Below, one piece after another: positions 54,244 to 62,840 of a stretch of 62,840 bases of DNA; position 1 is the first letter of the stretch, and each line of letters starts with the position of its first letter. The notes beneath the pieces were generated by a model. The model was not told the DNA's origin. It searched no databases and was given only the letters and a program-made list of their open reading frames with translations. Location: assembly GCA_903837595.1 (NCBI GenBank), contig CAILVI010000533.1, positions 1 to 62,840 on the forward strand. Direction: 5' to 3'. A program made the translations under genes and the position numbers. Source of the DNA: an uncultured Thiodictyon sp. GTDB lineage: Bacteria > Pseudomonadota > Gammaproteobacteria > Chromatiales > Chromatiaceae.

Positions 54244-56262
54244 ATGCGTCTGACTATTTTGCTGTTGTCGCTGTGTTGCGCGGTGAGCGCCTGGGGTGCC
54301 CAGGCGTTGCAGCCGGTGCGGCTGCAGCTCAAGTGGACCCATCAGTTTCAATTCGCCGGATACTATGCCGCGCAAGCGCAGGGTTTTTATCGCGAGGCGG
54401 GCCTCGCGGTCAGCTTTCTGGAGGCGCGCCCCGGGCAGGACCCGGTGGCGGCGGTGCTCAATGGCCAGGCCGAGTTTGGCGTCGGTACCTCCGACCTGCT
54501 GCTGTACCGCGCCCGCGGCCTGCCGGTCGTCGTCTTGGGCGTGATCTTTCAGCACTCGCCGCTGGCGTTGCTGGCACTGGATGCCTCGGGCATCCGCAAT
54601 ATCCACCAGGTGGTCGGCCGACGCCTGATGATCGAGGACAATTCGGCCGAGTTGTTTGCCTATCTGGAGCGCGAAGGTATCCCCCGCGGCAGTCTTAACC
54701 TCGTGGCCCACAGCTTCGGGACCGCTGAGTTGTCCGCCGGGACGGTCGACGCCCAGTCGGTCTATATCACCGACGAGCCCTTCGTGTTCGCGCAGGCCGG
54801 GGTCAACTATTCGCTCTTCACCCCGCGCTCCGGCGGGATCGACTTCTACGGCGACAACCTGTTCACCACGCAGTCCTATTTGCGCGCCAACCCGGGGCTG
54901 GTGGCGGCCTTCCGCGAGGCGAGTCTGCGTGGGTGGGTCTATGCCATGGCGCATCCGCAGGAGGTCGCCGACCTGATCATTACGCGCTAGTCCCAGCGCA
55001 AGACCCGCGAGCAGTTGCTCTACGAATACGACCAGATGCGCCCGCTGCTGCGCAATGAGCTGATCGCCGTCGGCTATATGTATTCCGGACGCTGGCGTCA
55101 TATCGCGGACGTCTATGCCGAGCAGGGAATGCTGCCGGCCGATTTTCCACTCACCGACTTCCTTTATGACCCCGAACGCCTGCACATCCCCCCCTGGGTC
55201 TATTGGTGGGGCGGCGGGTTTCTACTCTTGATGCTGGTGACCGGGGCGGTCGCGGTCTATATCCTGCGGATCAACCGTCGGCTATCGCTCGAAATGGACC
55301 GCCGCCGCCAGACCGAGTGGTCATTCAAGGCGAGTCAGCAGCACTATCAACTCATCTATGAGACCGCCCCCCTGGCACTCATCCTGTTTGATCGTGATCA
55401 TCGTATCATCGACTGGAATCGTGCCGCGGAACGCATTTTCGGCTGGCCGCGGATCGAAATGCTGGGGGTGGGGCTGGAGCGCTTTGTGCCGATGACCGAC
55501 CTGGACTATGTCGTCAAGGTGATGGAACAGGCGTGGGCGGGTGGTATCGTGGCCGGTGTCAACCGGAACCTGACCCGCGACGGCCGCACCATTCTGTGTC
55601 GCTGGAGCAACGTCGCCCAGCGTGATGGTCATGGCGATCCCATCGCCGTGTTGTCACTGGCGGAGGACATTACCGAGGTCGAGCGGACACGCGAGGACCT
55701 GGAGGCGGCGAACCAGGCCCTGCGCACCCAGATCAGGCAGATCGAGAGTCTGCAGGAGGACCTGCGCGAGCAGGCCAGGCGTGACCCGCTGACCGGTCTC
55801 TATAACCGTCGCTATCTCGAGCTGGTCCTGGAGCGTGAATTGGCGCAGGGGCGCGACCAACCCTTGAGCCTGATCATGATCGATATCGACCGGTTCAAAG
55901 AGGTCAACGACACCCTGGGACACCAGGCTGGTGATCAGGTCTTGACGGCCTTGGCGCAGATCCTGACCGCCACAACTCGGGCCAACGACATTGCTTGCCG
56001 CTTTGGCGGGGAGGAGTTCACGGTCGTCCTGCCCGGTGCGGATTTGCAGTCCGGTTGTGCGCACGCCGAATCCTGGCGCAAGGCCTTCGCCGAATTACTC
56101 ATTCAGACCGACGCGGGGGAGGTGCGCAGTACTCTCTCGGCGGGGGTCGCCGCGTGGCCTGTTCATGCCGCTGAGCGCGGGGGGCTGCTCGGGGCGGCCG
56201 ATCGGGCGCTCTATGTCGCCAAGGAGGCGGGGCGCAACCGGACGGTGGTCGCCGGTGGCTGA
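54244..56262 (+). pseudogene. NMT1/THI5-like-PAS-GGDEF cyclase, interrupted by an amber codon
   Basis: One open frame of 673 codons broken only by TAG at 54988-54990. Part 1 (54244-54990): signal peptide, then NMT1-like substrate-binding domain (RLQLKWTHQFQFAGYYAA). After TAG it continues SQRKTREQLLYEYDQMRPLLR, the normal end of that domain (relatives have Tyr at the stop, by recall), then a helix (PPWVYWWGGGFLLLMLVTG), PAS, coiled coil and GGDEF with FGGEEF. As it stands, a 248-residue periplasmic fragment would be made; a restart at 55015 would drop the signal sequence. Confidence 0.82.
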
Positions 56263-56281
56263 GCGCCGATCGGCCAGCGGC

Positions 56282-58417
56282 CTAATGTGCAAGAGCGCCC
56301 AGCCGCACGACGGTCAATGAATAGGCCGGGATGGTGACCGGCAGCGCGGGTGCGGTGCGGGCCACCGGTCCCTGATTGACGACCGGGCCGCCCTGCTCGC
56401 CCGCCGGATGCCATTGATATTGGCCGCGAGAGAATTGAGTCAGGGCCACTGCCCCGGGTGCCGGGGTGGGGCCCTTTGGTGCCAGGAAATCGACTGCCAG
56501 GTCATAGGCGTTCGTTGGGTCCTTGTTGAGGACCAGGAGGCTCCAGGTGTCGTCGGGTAGTCGCAGGGCAAAGGCGCTGACGCGCGGCAGGCCAAAGACC
56601 GTGCCGCCAGCGATGGCGACCGGCAGGAGTTGGTGGGGCGCGTCGGGCGGGCCGACCCAGTCCTGATTGATCAGTCGCGCTCCATGATAGGTCGCGGTGG
56701 TGGAGCGGATGCTCATTTGCTCGTCTGCCAAGAACAAAGCATTGTTCCCCCATGAGTTACAATTGAGCTCATCCATGATCTCCGCGGGCTCCAGCCCGTA
56801 CAGATAGACCCGCGCGGCGCCCTCCTGCAAGGCGAGACCCACCGTCTCTGCATTCAACAAGGCGCCTTCGATGTCGACCTCGGCCCGGCAGCCGAAGGCG
56901 GAGTAGCCATATTCGGTGATCATCCAGGGCAGTGTCCGGGGCAGCCCATCGGCGCGCAGGCCCTCAAGGACCGAGCCGAGAATGCGCGGGTGCATGGCCA
57001 ATTGCAGCGACGCCTCGCCGCAGCAGTCGTCGAAGGGATACCACTCAAAGGTGAAAAAATTGAAGTCGCCCTCGCGTCCGCGCGAGCGCAGATAATCCAT
57101 AAAACGGGTCATCCAGGGGCGCTTCTCATCATTGATCGGCCAGGAGCGATAGCCGTCGATGGCGGTCTGAAAGCCGGGTCCGCCAAGCTGTAGCTTCGGA
57201 TCGATCTGGTGCAGGACGGTGGCGACCTGTAGGTAGAGTGCGCCATAGTCCTCCGGGGTGGCGTATTGCCCGTCCGGCTCCTCGCCCATTTCTATCTGCA
57301 GGACCGGATGCCCCTGGCGCTTGAGATAGGCGATCATCGCCCCCGCATTCTCGGGGGTGTCATAAAGCAGCGGCACCGGGATGAGCGGCGCACCGGTGTC
57401 GGACAGTCCGCTGCCATAGAAGGCGTCGAGCCCCGGTTGTTCCGTATCGGGGTCACGGTCCTTCGCAGTGTGCCAGGGATCGGTCGATGAGACGAACATC
57501 GCGGTCTGCCGACGCGCGTCCTTGGCGTGGGTGATCCGGTCCTGGAATACGCCTTTCTCGTCGATGGTACCAATGCCAAGTTCCCGGATGGCGTAGCCGA
57601 TGGAGTCGCGGATATCGGAGGTCGCCGGCGCCGCGTCGGCGGCGTGCTGCAACAGCAGCAGACGGACGAAACGCGCCTTGACCGGCTCGGCGGCCAGTCG
57701 GCGGGTCTCGGTGCCGCCCTGGCCGTCCGCGATCTCCCCTTGTGGAAAGGCGGCCCAGGCGTTGCAGATGCGATTCTCGACGTAATCGGCGTGGAGATTG
57801 GTACAGTATTCCATCCGCCAGGCGCGGGCGTGCGGTTGGCCCCATTGGATACGCACCGCATCGATCGGCAGCGGCTCTTTCAGGTCGACCACCACCCATT
57901 GTGGGTGGCGCGCGTTGTCCTCGTGGGTAAAGTGCTGGTCGAGATAGGGATTGGACTTCCAGAAGCTCGCCGCGTCGCCATCGTCCAGGCGTGAATAGCC
58001 GTCATTGTTGGCCTGGTCACCGCTGGTGCCGCGCCGCGGTAAGCGATAGCCGTAGGAAATGTCGATGGGCCGCCCCGGCGTGGTATCGGATAGCCAATAG
58101 CCCGACTTGCCATCGGCGCCGCTGAAATGCCCGGCCGGGTTCCAGTGCCAGGACTCCACCGCGAGTTCGGTGCGCAACCGATAACTGAAGGGTCCGAAAC
58201 CGACGTCCTTCATCCGGGCCAGATTGGCACCGCGCAGCAGTCGACGGGTGACGCCTGCCTCGTGGCCGTCGATGCCGGCGCCGAAGGTGTCCGCGGGGAC
58301 AAAGGTCGCGAGCGGCTTGGCGTTCGGGTCGAGCGTGATCGTCACGGTCTCGTTCGCGGTGGCCGTTGGCACCCAGGCGGTGAGCGCGATCAACAGAAGT
58401 CGGTGGGGATGGTTCAT
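56282..58417 (-). CDS. secreted glycoside-hydrolase-like protein with discoidin insert
   Basis: 711 residues from ATG 58417, with signal peptide (1-20). The first third contains an F5/8 type C-like region (about 90-290: YSRLDDGDAASFWKSNPYL, WVVVDLKEPLPIDAVRIQWG). A TIM-barrel part follows, with IEMGEEPDG (acid/base Glu candidate) and MITEYGYSAFG (nucleophile Glu candidate) in clan GH-A order, then a C-terminal beta domain. Carbohydrate target unknown. Cysteines CCGE and FGCRAE may be paired. Confidence 0.75.
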   Translation of the reverse strand: MNHPHRLLLIALTAWVPTATANETVTITLDPNAKPLATFVPADTFGAGIDGHEAGVTRRLLRGANLARMKDVGFGPFSYRLRTELAVESWHWNPAGHFSGADGKSGYWLSDTTPGRPIDISYGYRLPRRGTSGDQANNDGYSRLDDGDAASFWKSNPYLDQHFTHEDNARHPQWVVVDLKEPLPIDAVRIQWGQPHARAWRMEYCTNLHADYVENRICNAWAAFPQGEIADGQGGTETRRLAAEPVKARFVRLLLLQHAADAAPATSDIRDSIGYAIRELGIGTIDEKGVFQDRITHAKDARRQTAMFVSSTDPWHTAKDRDPDTEQPGLDAFYGSGLSDTGAPLIPVPLLYDTPENAGAMIAYLKRQGHPVLQIEMGEEPDGQYATPEDYGALYLQVATVLHQIDPKLQLGGPGFQTAIDGYRSWPINDEKRPWMTRFMDYLRSRGREGDFNFFTFEWYPFDDCCGEASLQLAMHPRILGSVLEGLRADGLPRTLPWMITEYGYSAFGCRAEVDIEGALLNAETVGLALQEGAARVYLYGLEPAEIMDELNCNSWGNNALFLADEQMSIRSTTATYHGARLINQDWVGPPDAPHQLLPVAIAGGTVFGLPRVSAFALRLPDDTWSLLVLNKDPTNAYDLAVDFLAPKGPTPAPGAVALTQFSRGQYQWHPAGEQGGPVVNQGPVARTAPALPVTIPAYSLTVVRLGALAH

Positions 58418-58713
58418 CGGATCGTTACGGTTCGCGTGCTGTGCGGGCTCAGGTCGAATGTTCAGGGTCGCGGCGCCGTGAGCCACAGGCTGGTCGCAGC
58501 GATACCCAGGGTGCAGAGTGTAACCGGGACGCCTACCTGCCGTGCCGCCCAGTCGTCGTCATGGCGCCCAAGCCACTAGGGTCCGCTGCGCGGACCCGCG
58601 ACCGTCCAGTCTGTTGCGTAAGAGACAACAGAGATTTCCATAATATGGAGCTGTCTTTTGCTCGATCTCGGACCCAGATTGGTACCCAGACCAACCAGCC
58701 ACAGACCCCATCA

Positions 58714-59505
58714 ATGAAACCGCTCCACCCAGTCCTCTTTGTTTCCCATGGCGCGCCCGACCTCCTGCTCGACCCAGGCACCACCGGGCAACTCTGGTCC
58801 GAGCTTGGGGCCTCGCTCCCGCGCCCGAGTGCCATCCTCGCGGTCTCCGCGCACTGGGACTGCGCCGTCCCGACGGTGAGCCTGGCGACGGCGCCCGAGA
58901 CCATTCACGACTTCGGCGGCTTTCCGCGCGCCCTGTACTCGCTGCGTTATGACGCACCGGGTGCTCCGGCGCTCGCGCAACGCGTGGAGGGACTATTCAC
59001 GGCGGCGGGAATCCCGGTGTCCGCCGCCTCGACCCGCGGCCTCGACCACGGCGCCTGGGCGCCGCTGCGCCTACTCTACCCGGCGGCGGACATCCCGGTC
59101 ACCCAACTGGCGATCCAGCCCCAGGCCGGTCCGGGCTGGCATCTGCGCTTGGGTGAGGCGTTGCAGCCTTTGCGGGAGGAGGGCGTGCTGATCCTCGCCT
59201 CCGGTGCGGTGACCCACAACTTCGGCTGGCTGACGGTCGGTGCGACGCAACCGTATCCCGCCGCGGAGGCCTTCGCCGATTGGCTCGCCGAGCAACTTGC
59301 CGGCCCCGGGCATGAAGACCTGCTCGACTACCGCCGCACTGCGCCTCACGGCGGTGCCGCTCACCCGACGGAGGAGCACCTGCTGCCGCTGTTCGTGGCC
59401 CTGGGCGCGGGCGGGCAGGGCGCACCGCAACGCTTCGCCCCCGGATTCACCTATGGCGGGCTCGCGATGGATGTCTATCTCTGGCCGGGTAGCGGCGCTG
59501 CATAG
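58714..59505 (+). CDS. ygiD: extradiol dioxygenase, DODA/LigB family
   Basis: 263 residues from ATG 58714. Metal-site histidines occur in FVSHGAPD, VSAHWD, TRGLDHGAWAPLRLLYP and SGAVTHNFGW. Relatives open catechol rings, such as L-DOPA 4,5-cleavage, using Fe or Zn. The frame extends upstream to 58441 but the added residues cross a repeat (58579-58597). Confidence 0.93.
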   Translation: MKPLHPVLFVSHGAPDLLLDPGTTGQLWSELGASLPRPSAILAVSAHWDCAVPTVSLATAPETIHDFGGFPRALYSLRYDAPGAPALAQRVEGLFTAAGIPVSAASTRGLDHGAWAPLRLLYPAADIPVTQLAIQPQAGPGWHLRLGEALQPLREEGVLILASGAVTHNFGWLTVGATQPYPAAEAFADWLAEQLAGPGHEDLLDYRRTAPHGGAAHPTEEHLLPLFVALGAGGQGAPQRFAPGFTYGGLAMDVYLWPGSGAA

Positions 59506-59543
59506 CGCCAGGCTGCGGGCTTGACCTCGGGCGCGCAACCTCT

Positions 59544-59592
59544 CGTGACACCGCTCCAGCGGTGTGACGCATGTGTTGGGCGCTCTGCGCCC
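59544..59592 (+). repeat. 48-nt double-hairpin repeat
   Basis: CGTGACACCGCTCC, AGCGGTGTGACGC, then ATGTGTTGGGCGC and TCTGCGCCC. It lies in a 450-bp gap (59506-59955) that otherwise holds only an integrase fragment. Confidence 0.75.
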
Positions 59593-59739
59593 TGGCGCCG
59601 TCGGCTGAAGTGACGATCAAAGCCCCCCTCATTGGCCGCGTTGACCGGACCCAGATCAACGAAAAGGGGTTGCAGGGCATCGGCAATGTGGCGAAACTGG
59701 CACTGAGATAGTGGCCGAACTGGGCGATACCTCCCGGAG

Positions 59740-59871
59740 TTAGCCGCTAACCCGCTCAGCCGCGAGGCGCGAAAAGGATTCGGTGTGCAGTCCCTTCAGG
59801 AACTCCTCGACCCGGCGGGTGTACCACGGACGCGTACTCTCGGGCAGGCTGCGGTGCGCGAGCAGGTTCAT
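59740..59871 (-). pseudogene. integrase N-terminal fragment
   Basis: 43 codons: MNLLAHRSLPESTRPWYTRR followed by VEEFLKGLHTESFSRLAAERVSG and a stop. This looks like the start of the SAM-like core-binding domain of a tyrosine recombinase of the integron-integrase kind (RPWYxxRVExFLK). No catalytic domain is left. Marks a former integration event. Confidence 0.45.
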
Positions 59872-59955
59872 GACCCACTATTTCGTAACCTTGTTCGTCT
59901 CATCAAGGGCTTAAGGAAAGGCGTGATGATTCATCTACCATTAAGAGCTTGAGCT

Positions 59956-60300
59956 ATGAAAAACACCCTATTTGCGTTCCTCCTTGTCCTCCCCGTCCAT
60001 GCCTATGCCTTTGACTATTTGAAGTTTGCGGTCGAGGATACCCTTAAGTGTGCTCATCCCACCGTCAAGGAGGGTAAAGCCGAAATTGCCGTCAGTCCCA
60101 GCAAGCAAGGAGACAAGGAAACAGCCCGGGTGAAGATTTTCTACAAAGGTATGCTCAAGGCTAATTCAATGTTAGTGGAATATGCCATCATGACGACGTC
60201 CTCTGGCAATCTGATTCAGGCTAAGGTTTTGGAGGATACCAGCAGTATCCCAGCCAAGAAATGTAATTATTTCAGTGGTTGGCAAGAGTTAAAAGAGTAG
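59956..60300 (+). CDS. small exported protein of unknown function
   Basis: 114 residues. Signal peptide 1-18 (KNTLFAFLLVLPVHAYA). The mature part has Cys at about 33 and 104 (TLKCAHPTV, KKCNYFSGW), likely a disulfide. More AT-rich than its neighbours. No family recognised. An isolated gene. Confidence 0.65.
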   Translation: MKNTLFAFLLVLPVHAYAFDYLKFAVEDTLKCAHPTVKEGKAEIAVSPSKQGDKETARVKIFYKGMLKANSMLVEYAIMTTSSGNLIQAKVLEDTSSIPAKKCNYFSGWQELKE

Positions 60301-60379
60301 AGTGGGCAGGCAAAGAGACGTCTAGCCATTCTACAAAGATTGCGGTCGACAGTACCCGGAAAGAGGTCTTTCTCGCGCT

Positions 60380-61525
60380 ATGCGCTTAAGCAACTGTCAT
60401 AACTTCCACGATTTCCGGGAACTGGCCAGGCGCCGGCTGCCGGGTCCGATCTTCGACTACATCGACGGCGGTGCGGACGATGAGGTGACCTATCGCCGGA
60501 ACACGGCGAGCTTTGAGCGCTGCGACCTGGTGCCCGACGTCCTGCGTGGGGTGGCGAACGTCGATCTGTCCGTGACCGTCATGGGGCAGCGGCTTGCGGT
60601 GCCCTTCTATTGCTCGCCGACGGCCCTGCAGCGCCTGTTCCACCATCAAGGGGAACGCGCAGTCGCGGCTGCCGCATCACAGTACGGGACCATGTTCGGC
60701 GTATCGTCGCTCGGCACCGTCAGCCTGGAGGAGTTGCGTAAGGCCTACTCGACGCCGCAGATGTATCAGTTCTATTTTCATAAGGACCGCGGGCTCAATC
60801 GCGCCATGATGAGCCGCGCGCGCGAGGCGGGTGTCGAGGTCATGATGCTGACCGTCGACAGCATCACCGGCGGTAACCGCGAGCGGGACCTGCGTACCGG
60901 CTTTGCGATTCCGTTTAAGCTGACGCTCGGCGGCATGCTGCAATTTGCGCTCAAGCCCATGTGGGGCCTGAATTATGTAACCCACGAACGGTTCAGTCTG
61001 CCGCAATTGGACCAGCACGTCCACATGGACGGTGGCACGATGTCGATCGGACGCTATTTCACTGAGATGCTGGACCCCGCCATGAATTGGGATGATGTGG
61101 CGGAAATGGTCCAGGAATGGAACGGGCAGTTCTGTCTGAAGGGTGTCATGTCGGTGGGAGATGCGAAGCGCGCGGCGGAGATCGGCTGCACCGGCATTGT
61201 GTTATCCAATCACGGTGGTCGACAGCTGGATGGCTCGCGCTGCGCGTTCGATCAGTTGGCGGAAGTCGTCGATGCCGTGGGGGAGCGCGTGGACGTGATG
61301 ATGGATGGCGGGTGCCAGCGCGGCACGCATGTCCTGAAGGCACTTTCGCTCGGCGCGAAGGCGGTGGGCCTCGGGCGCTTCTATCTATTCCCGCTGGCAG
61401 CGGCGGGCCAAGCGGGTGTCGAACGGGCGCTGGGCCTGCTGCGCGCGGAGATCGAGCGCGGGATGAAGCTGATGGGGCGTGCGTCGATCAGCCAGCTCTC
61501 GCGCGACAATCTGCGGTTCAGGTAA
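60380..61525 (+). CDS. lldD: FMN-dependent L-alpha-hydroxyacid dehydrogenase (LldD type)
   Basis: 381 residues. TIM barrel with FDYIDGGADDE near the start, YQFYFHKDR (substrate-binding Tyr), TVDSITGGNRERD, and SNHGGRQLDG (catalytic His plus Arg). Oxidises L-lactate or a similar 2-hydroxyacid, passing electrons to the quinone pool if truly LldD. No permease or regulator nearby. Two bases before the esterase gene's ATG. Confidence 0.92.
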   Translation: MRLSNCHNFHDFRELARRRLPGPIFDYIDGGADDEVTYRRNTASFERCDLVPDVLRGVANVDLSVTVMGQRLAVPFYCSPTALQRLFHHQGERAVAAAASQYGTMFGVSSLGTVSLEELRKAYSTPQMYQFYFHKDRGLNRAMMSRAREAGVEVMMLTVDSITGGNRERDLRTGFAIPFKLTLGGMLQFALKPMWGLNYVTHERFSLPQLDQHVHMDGGTMSIGRYFTEMLDPAMNWDDVAEMVQEWNGQFCLKGVMSVGDAKRAAEIGCTGIVLSNHGGRQLDGSRCAFDQLAEVVDAVGERVDVMMDGGCQRGTHVLKALSLGAKAVGLGRFYLFPLAAAGQAGVERALGLLRAEIERGMKLMGRASISQLSRDNLRFR

Positions 61526-61526
61526 T

Positions 61527-62603
61527 ATGAGAGCGCCCATCCTGGCCGGTGCTGCGATGGCGCTGCTGGGTTGCGGCCTGGTCTCACTACCGACTGGTGT
61601 CTGTGCGCAAGATGGCGCGGCCTGCGGGACCTGGCGGGAGCGCCTCAAGCAGCGTTGGATGAATGCGCGGCAGGAACGCTCGGTGTCCGCTGCCCCTGCA
61701 CTTACCGGTTCAAGGATCGACCAACCGGGTGACTATCGCTTCGCCATCGTGCACGACGGACTGACGCGCTGGTATCTTGTGCATGTTCCGCGGATCTACC
61801 GTGCGACAGTCCCAGCGCCGATGGTCCTGGCGTTTCATGGCGGTGGGGGCGACATGAATCATATGGCAAAGGACCAGTACTACGGTTTGATCTCAAAATC
61901 CGAGGCAACCGGCTACATCATGGTCTTTCCGAATGGATTCAGCAGGCTTGGTTCCGGCAAGTTCGCTACCTGGAATGCCGGGAGCTGCTGTGCCGGTGCG
62001 CGCGACCGCAATGTCGATGACGTCGGTTTCGTCAGGGCGATGATCGGCAACCTGACCGCTCAGCTCAACATCGACCGCAACCGGATCTATGCAACGGGGA
62101 TGACGAACGGCGGCATGATGGCCTATCGCCTGGCATGCGAGATGGCCGACACATTCCAGGCGATCGCCGCGGTGGCTGGAACGGACAACACGATGCACTG
62201 TGCGCCGAAGGTGCCGGTCTCGATTCTGCATATCCATGCCAGAAATGACGACCATGTGTTTTACGGCGGCGGCGCCGGCAAGATGGTCTGGGATAGGTCC
62301 AACGTGTCGGATTTCATTTCGGTCCCGGCGACTATTGCGAAGTGGGTTGAGTAAAATGGCTGCGCTGCAACACCGCAGCGCGTGCCTGAAAGGCCGGGTG
62401 CCTATTGTGACAGGTATTCGTCATGCCGGGGTCAGGTGGCGGTGCAACTCTGCGTCACCGCGACCGGTGGGCACTCATGGCCGGGTGGGACCAGGCCGCG
62501 CGGTGACGAGCCCCCTTCGGGAGCGATTGCGGCCAACGATGTGATGTGGGCATTCTTTGACGCGACCTGGGCCGCGCGCACTCAAGCGAACGGCCGGCAA
62601 TGA
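61527..62603 (+). pseudogene. PHB-depolymerase/feruloyl-esterase-like gene with nonsense codon
   Basis: 358 sense codons in one frame, broken by TAA at 62352-62354. Signal peptide 1-28. MVLAFHGGGGDMNHM is the oxyanion loop and NRIYATGMTNGGMMAYRLAC the nucleophile elbow, where the usual GMSNGG serine is Thr. After the stop the frame resumes NGCAATPQRV, CDRYSSCRG and TGGHSWPGG, the last holding the catalytic His. The made product would lack that His and the nucleophile Ser, so it should be inactive. Confidence 0.8.
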
Positions 62604-62616
62604 TTCGGAGACCGAA

Positions 62617-62840
62617 ATGAAACAGCCACACCTGCAGTTTGACTTCAGCTTCGCGAGATCGGCGGGGGCGCATCCACGCGACGATGCCGATCCGTTTCGC
62701 ATTCTGGTATTCGGCCGGTTTGGCGGCGCCGCCCCCCTTCCCTTGGTGCAGCGTAAGCCGATCCGTGTCGACATCGACAACGTTGAGCAGGTCTTCGCGC
62801 GGCTCGCGCCCCGACTCGAACTGGTGCTCGACGGCAACCC
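62617..62840 (+). CDS. type VI secretion sheath-like protein, N-terminal part
   Basis: 74 residues to the window edge. FDFSFARS, DPFRILVFGRFGG and PIRVDIDNVEQVFARLAPRLEL resemble the start of TssB-related contractile-sheath proteins (RILVLGDFSG, followed by xxRPLRVDxDN). CGGAG seven nt ahead of the ATG. Cut by the window, so the exact family (TssB alone or a TssB-TssC-like fusion) is open. Confidence 0.55.
   Translation, partial: MKQPHLQFDFSFARSAGAHPRDDADPFRILVFGRFGGAAPLPLVQRKPIRVDIDNVEQVFARLAPRLELVLDGN

Noticed and set aside
54988-54990. UAG recoding as an explanation for the amber codons at 43209 and 54988
   Set aside because: Other ordinary genes here end in TAG (for example at 6965, 33370 and 60300), and the third interruption is TAA, so decay or sequence error is more likely.

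Overview
The window is GC-rich gammaproteobacterial chromosome. The gene mix fits a purple sulfur bacterium of the Chromatiaceae or a close relative: a BLUF photoreceptor, an A/V-type ATPase operon, a tandem cyanophycin-synthetase pair, OpgGH, AcnB, many c-di-GMP proteins and abundant palindromic intergenic repeats. That placement is an inference from gene content; the window holds no rRNA or taxonomic marker. I see no tRNA, rRNA or CRISPR array.

Layout. 0.1-1.5 kb: PAS-GGDEF-hemerythrin diguanylate cyclase. 1.5-6.3 kb (minus): complete bioBFHCD biotin operon of overlapping genes, with a near-consensus promoter and a possible BirA operator. 6.5-9.3 kb: SRPBCC protein, lipoprotein, and a PAS-GGDEF-EAL protein whose EAL domain lacks its catalytic base. 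9.8-14.1 kb: opgG followed by an opgH split into two overlapping genes. 15-16 kb: decayed PIN toxin and its small partner. 16.1-21.3 kb (minus): A/V-type ATPase I-K-F-E-A, ending abruptly at a dispersed repeat with no B, C or D subunit. 21.4-23.8 kb: methyltransferase, ABM monooxygenase and Fe-alcohol dehydrogenase operon. 24.2-27.4 kb: PPK2, anion permease, HdeD. 27.9-33.4 kb: two cyanophycin-synthetase paralogues that have each lost the opposite catalytic half, then a FieF-type cation exporter. 33.5-35.8 kb: remains of a zinc-ribbon/CHAT/STAND/TPR-type cassette, then a repeat cluster. 35.8-40.2 kb (minus): AAA/PD-(D/E)XK protein overlapping a DevBCA-type ABC exporter. 40.2-43.1 kb: HD, GNAT, YccF, BLUF-PsiE and TerB-like proteins. 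43.1-46.5 kb: AT-richer accessory island with a dead DUF2442 gene, a two-gene ADP-ribosyltransferase-like module, an orphan YgiT zinc finger and a TIR-SLOG effector. 47.1-49.7 kb: acnB. 49.9-56.3 kb: HTH-ATPase-DUF4325 regulator, Cache diguanylate cyclase, LpxL acyltransferase, and an NMT1-PAS-GGDEF gene cut by an amber codon. 56.3-62.6 kb: secreted glycoside-hydrolase-like protein, extradiol dioxygenase, integrase remnant, lactate-dehydrogenase-type flavoenzyme, and an interrupted esterase. The right edge enters a type VI secretion sheath-like gene.

Three themes stand out. The first is complementary loss of catalytic domains between the cyanophycin synthetases. The second is a family of about 48-nt double-hairpin repeats (at least eight copies), one of which forms the end of the truncated ATPase operon; a different mobile palindrome sits in frame inside bioF. 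The third is widespread gene decay (nonsense codons, frameshifts, truncations) beside intact conflict-system genes.
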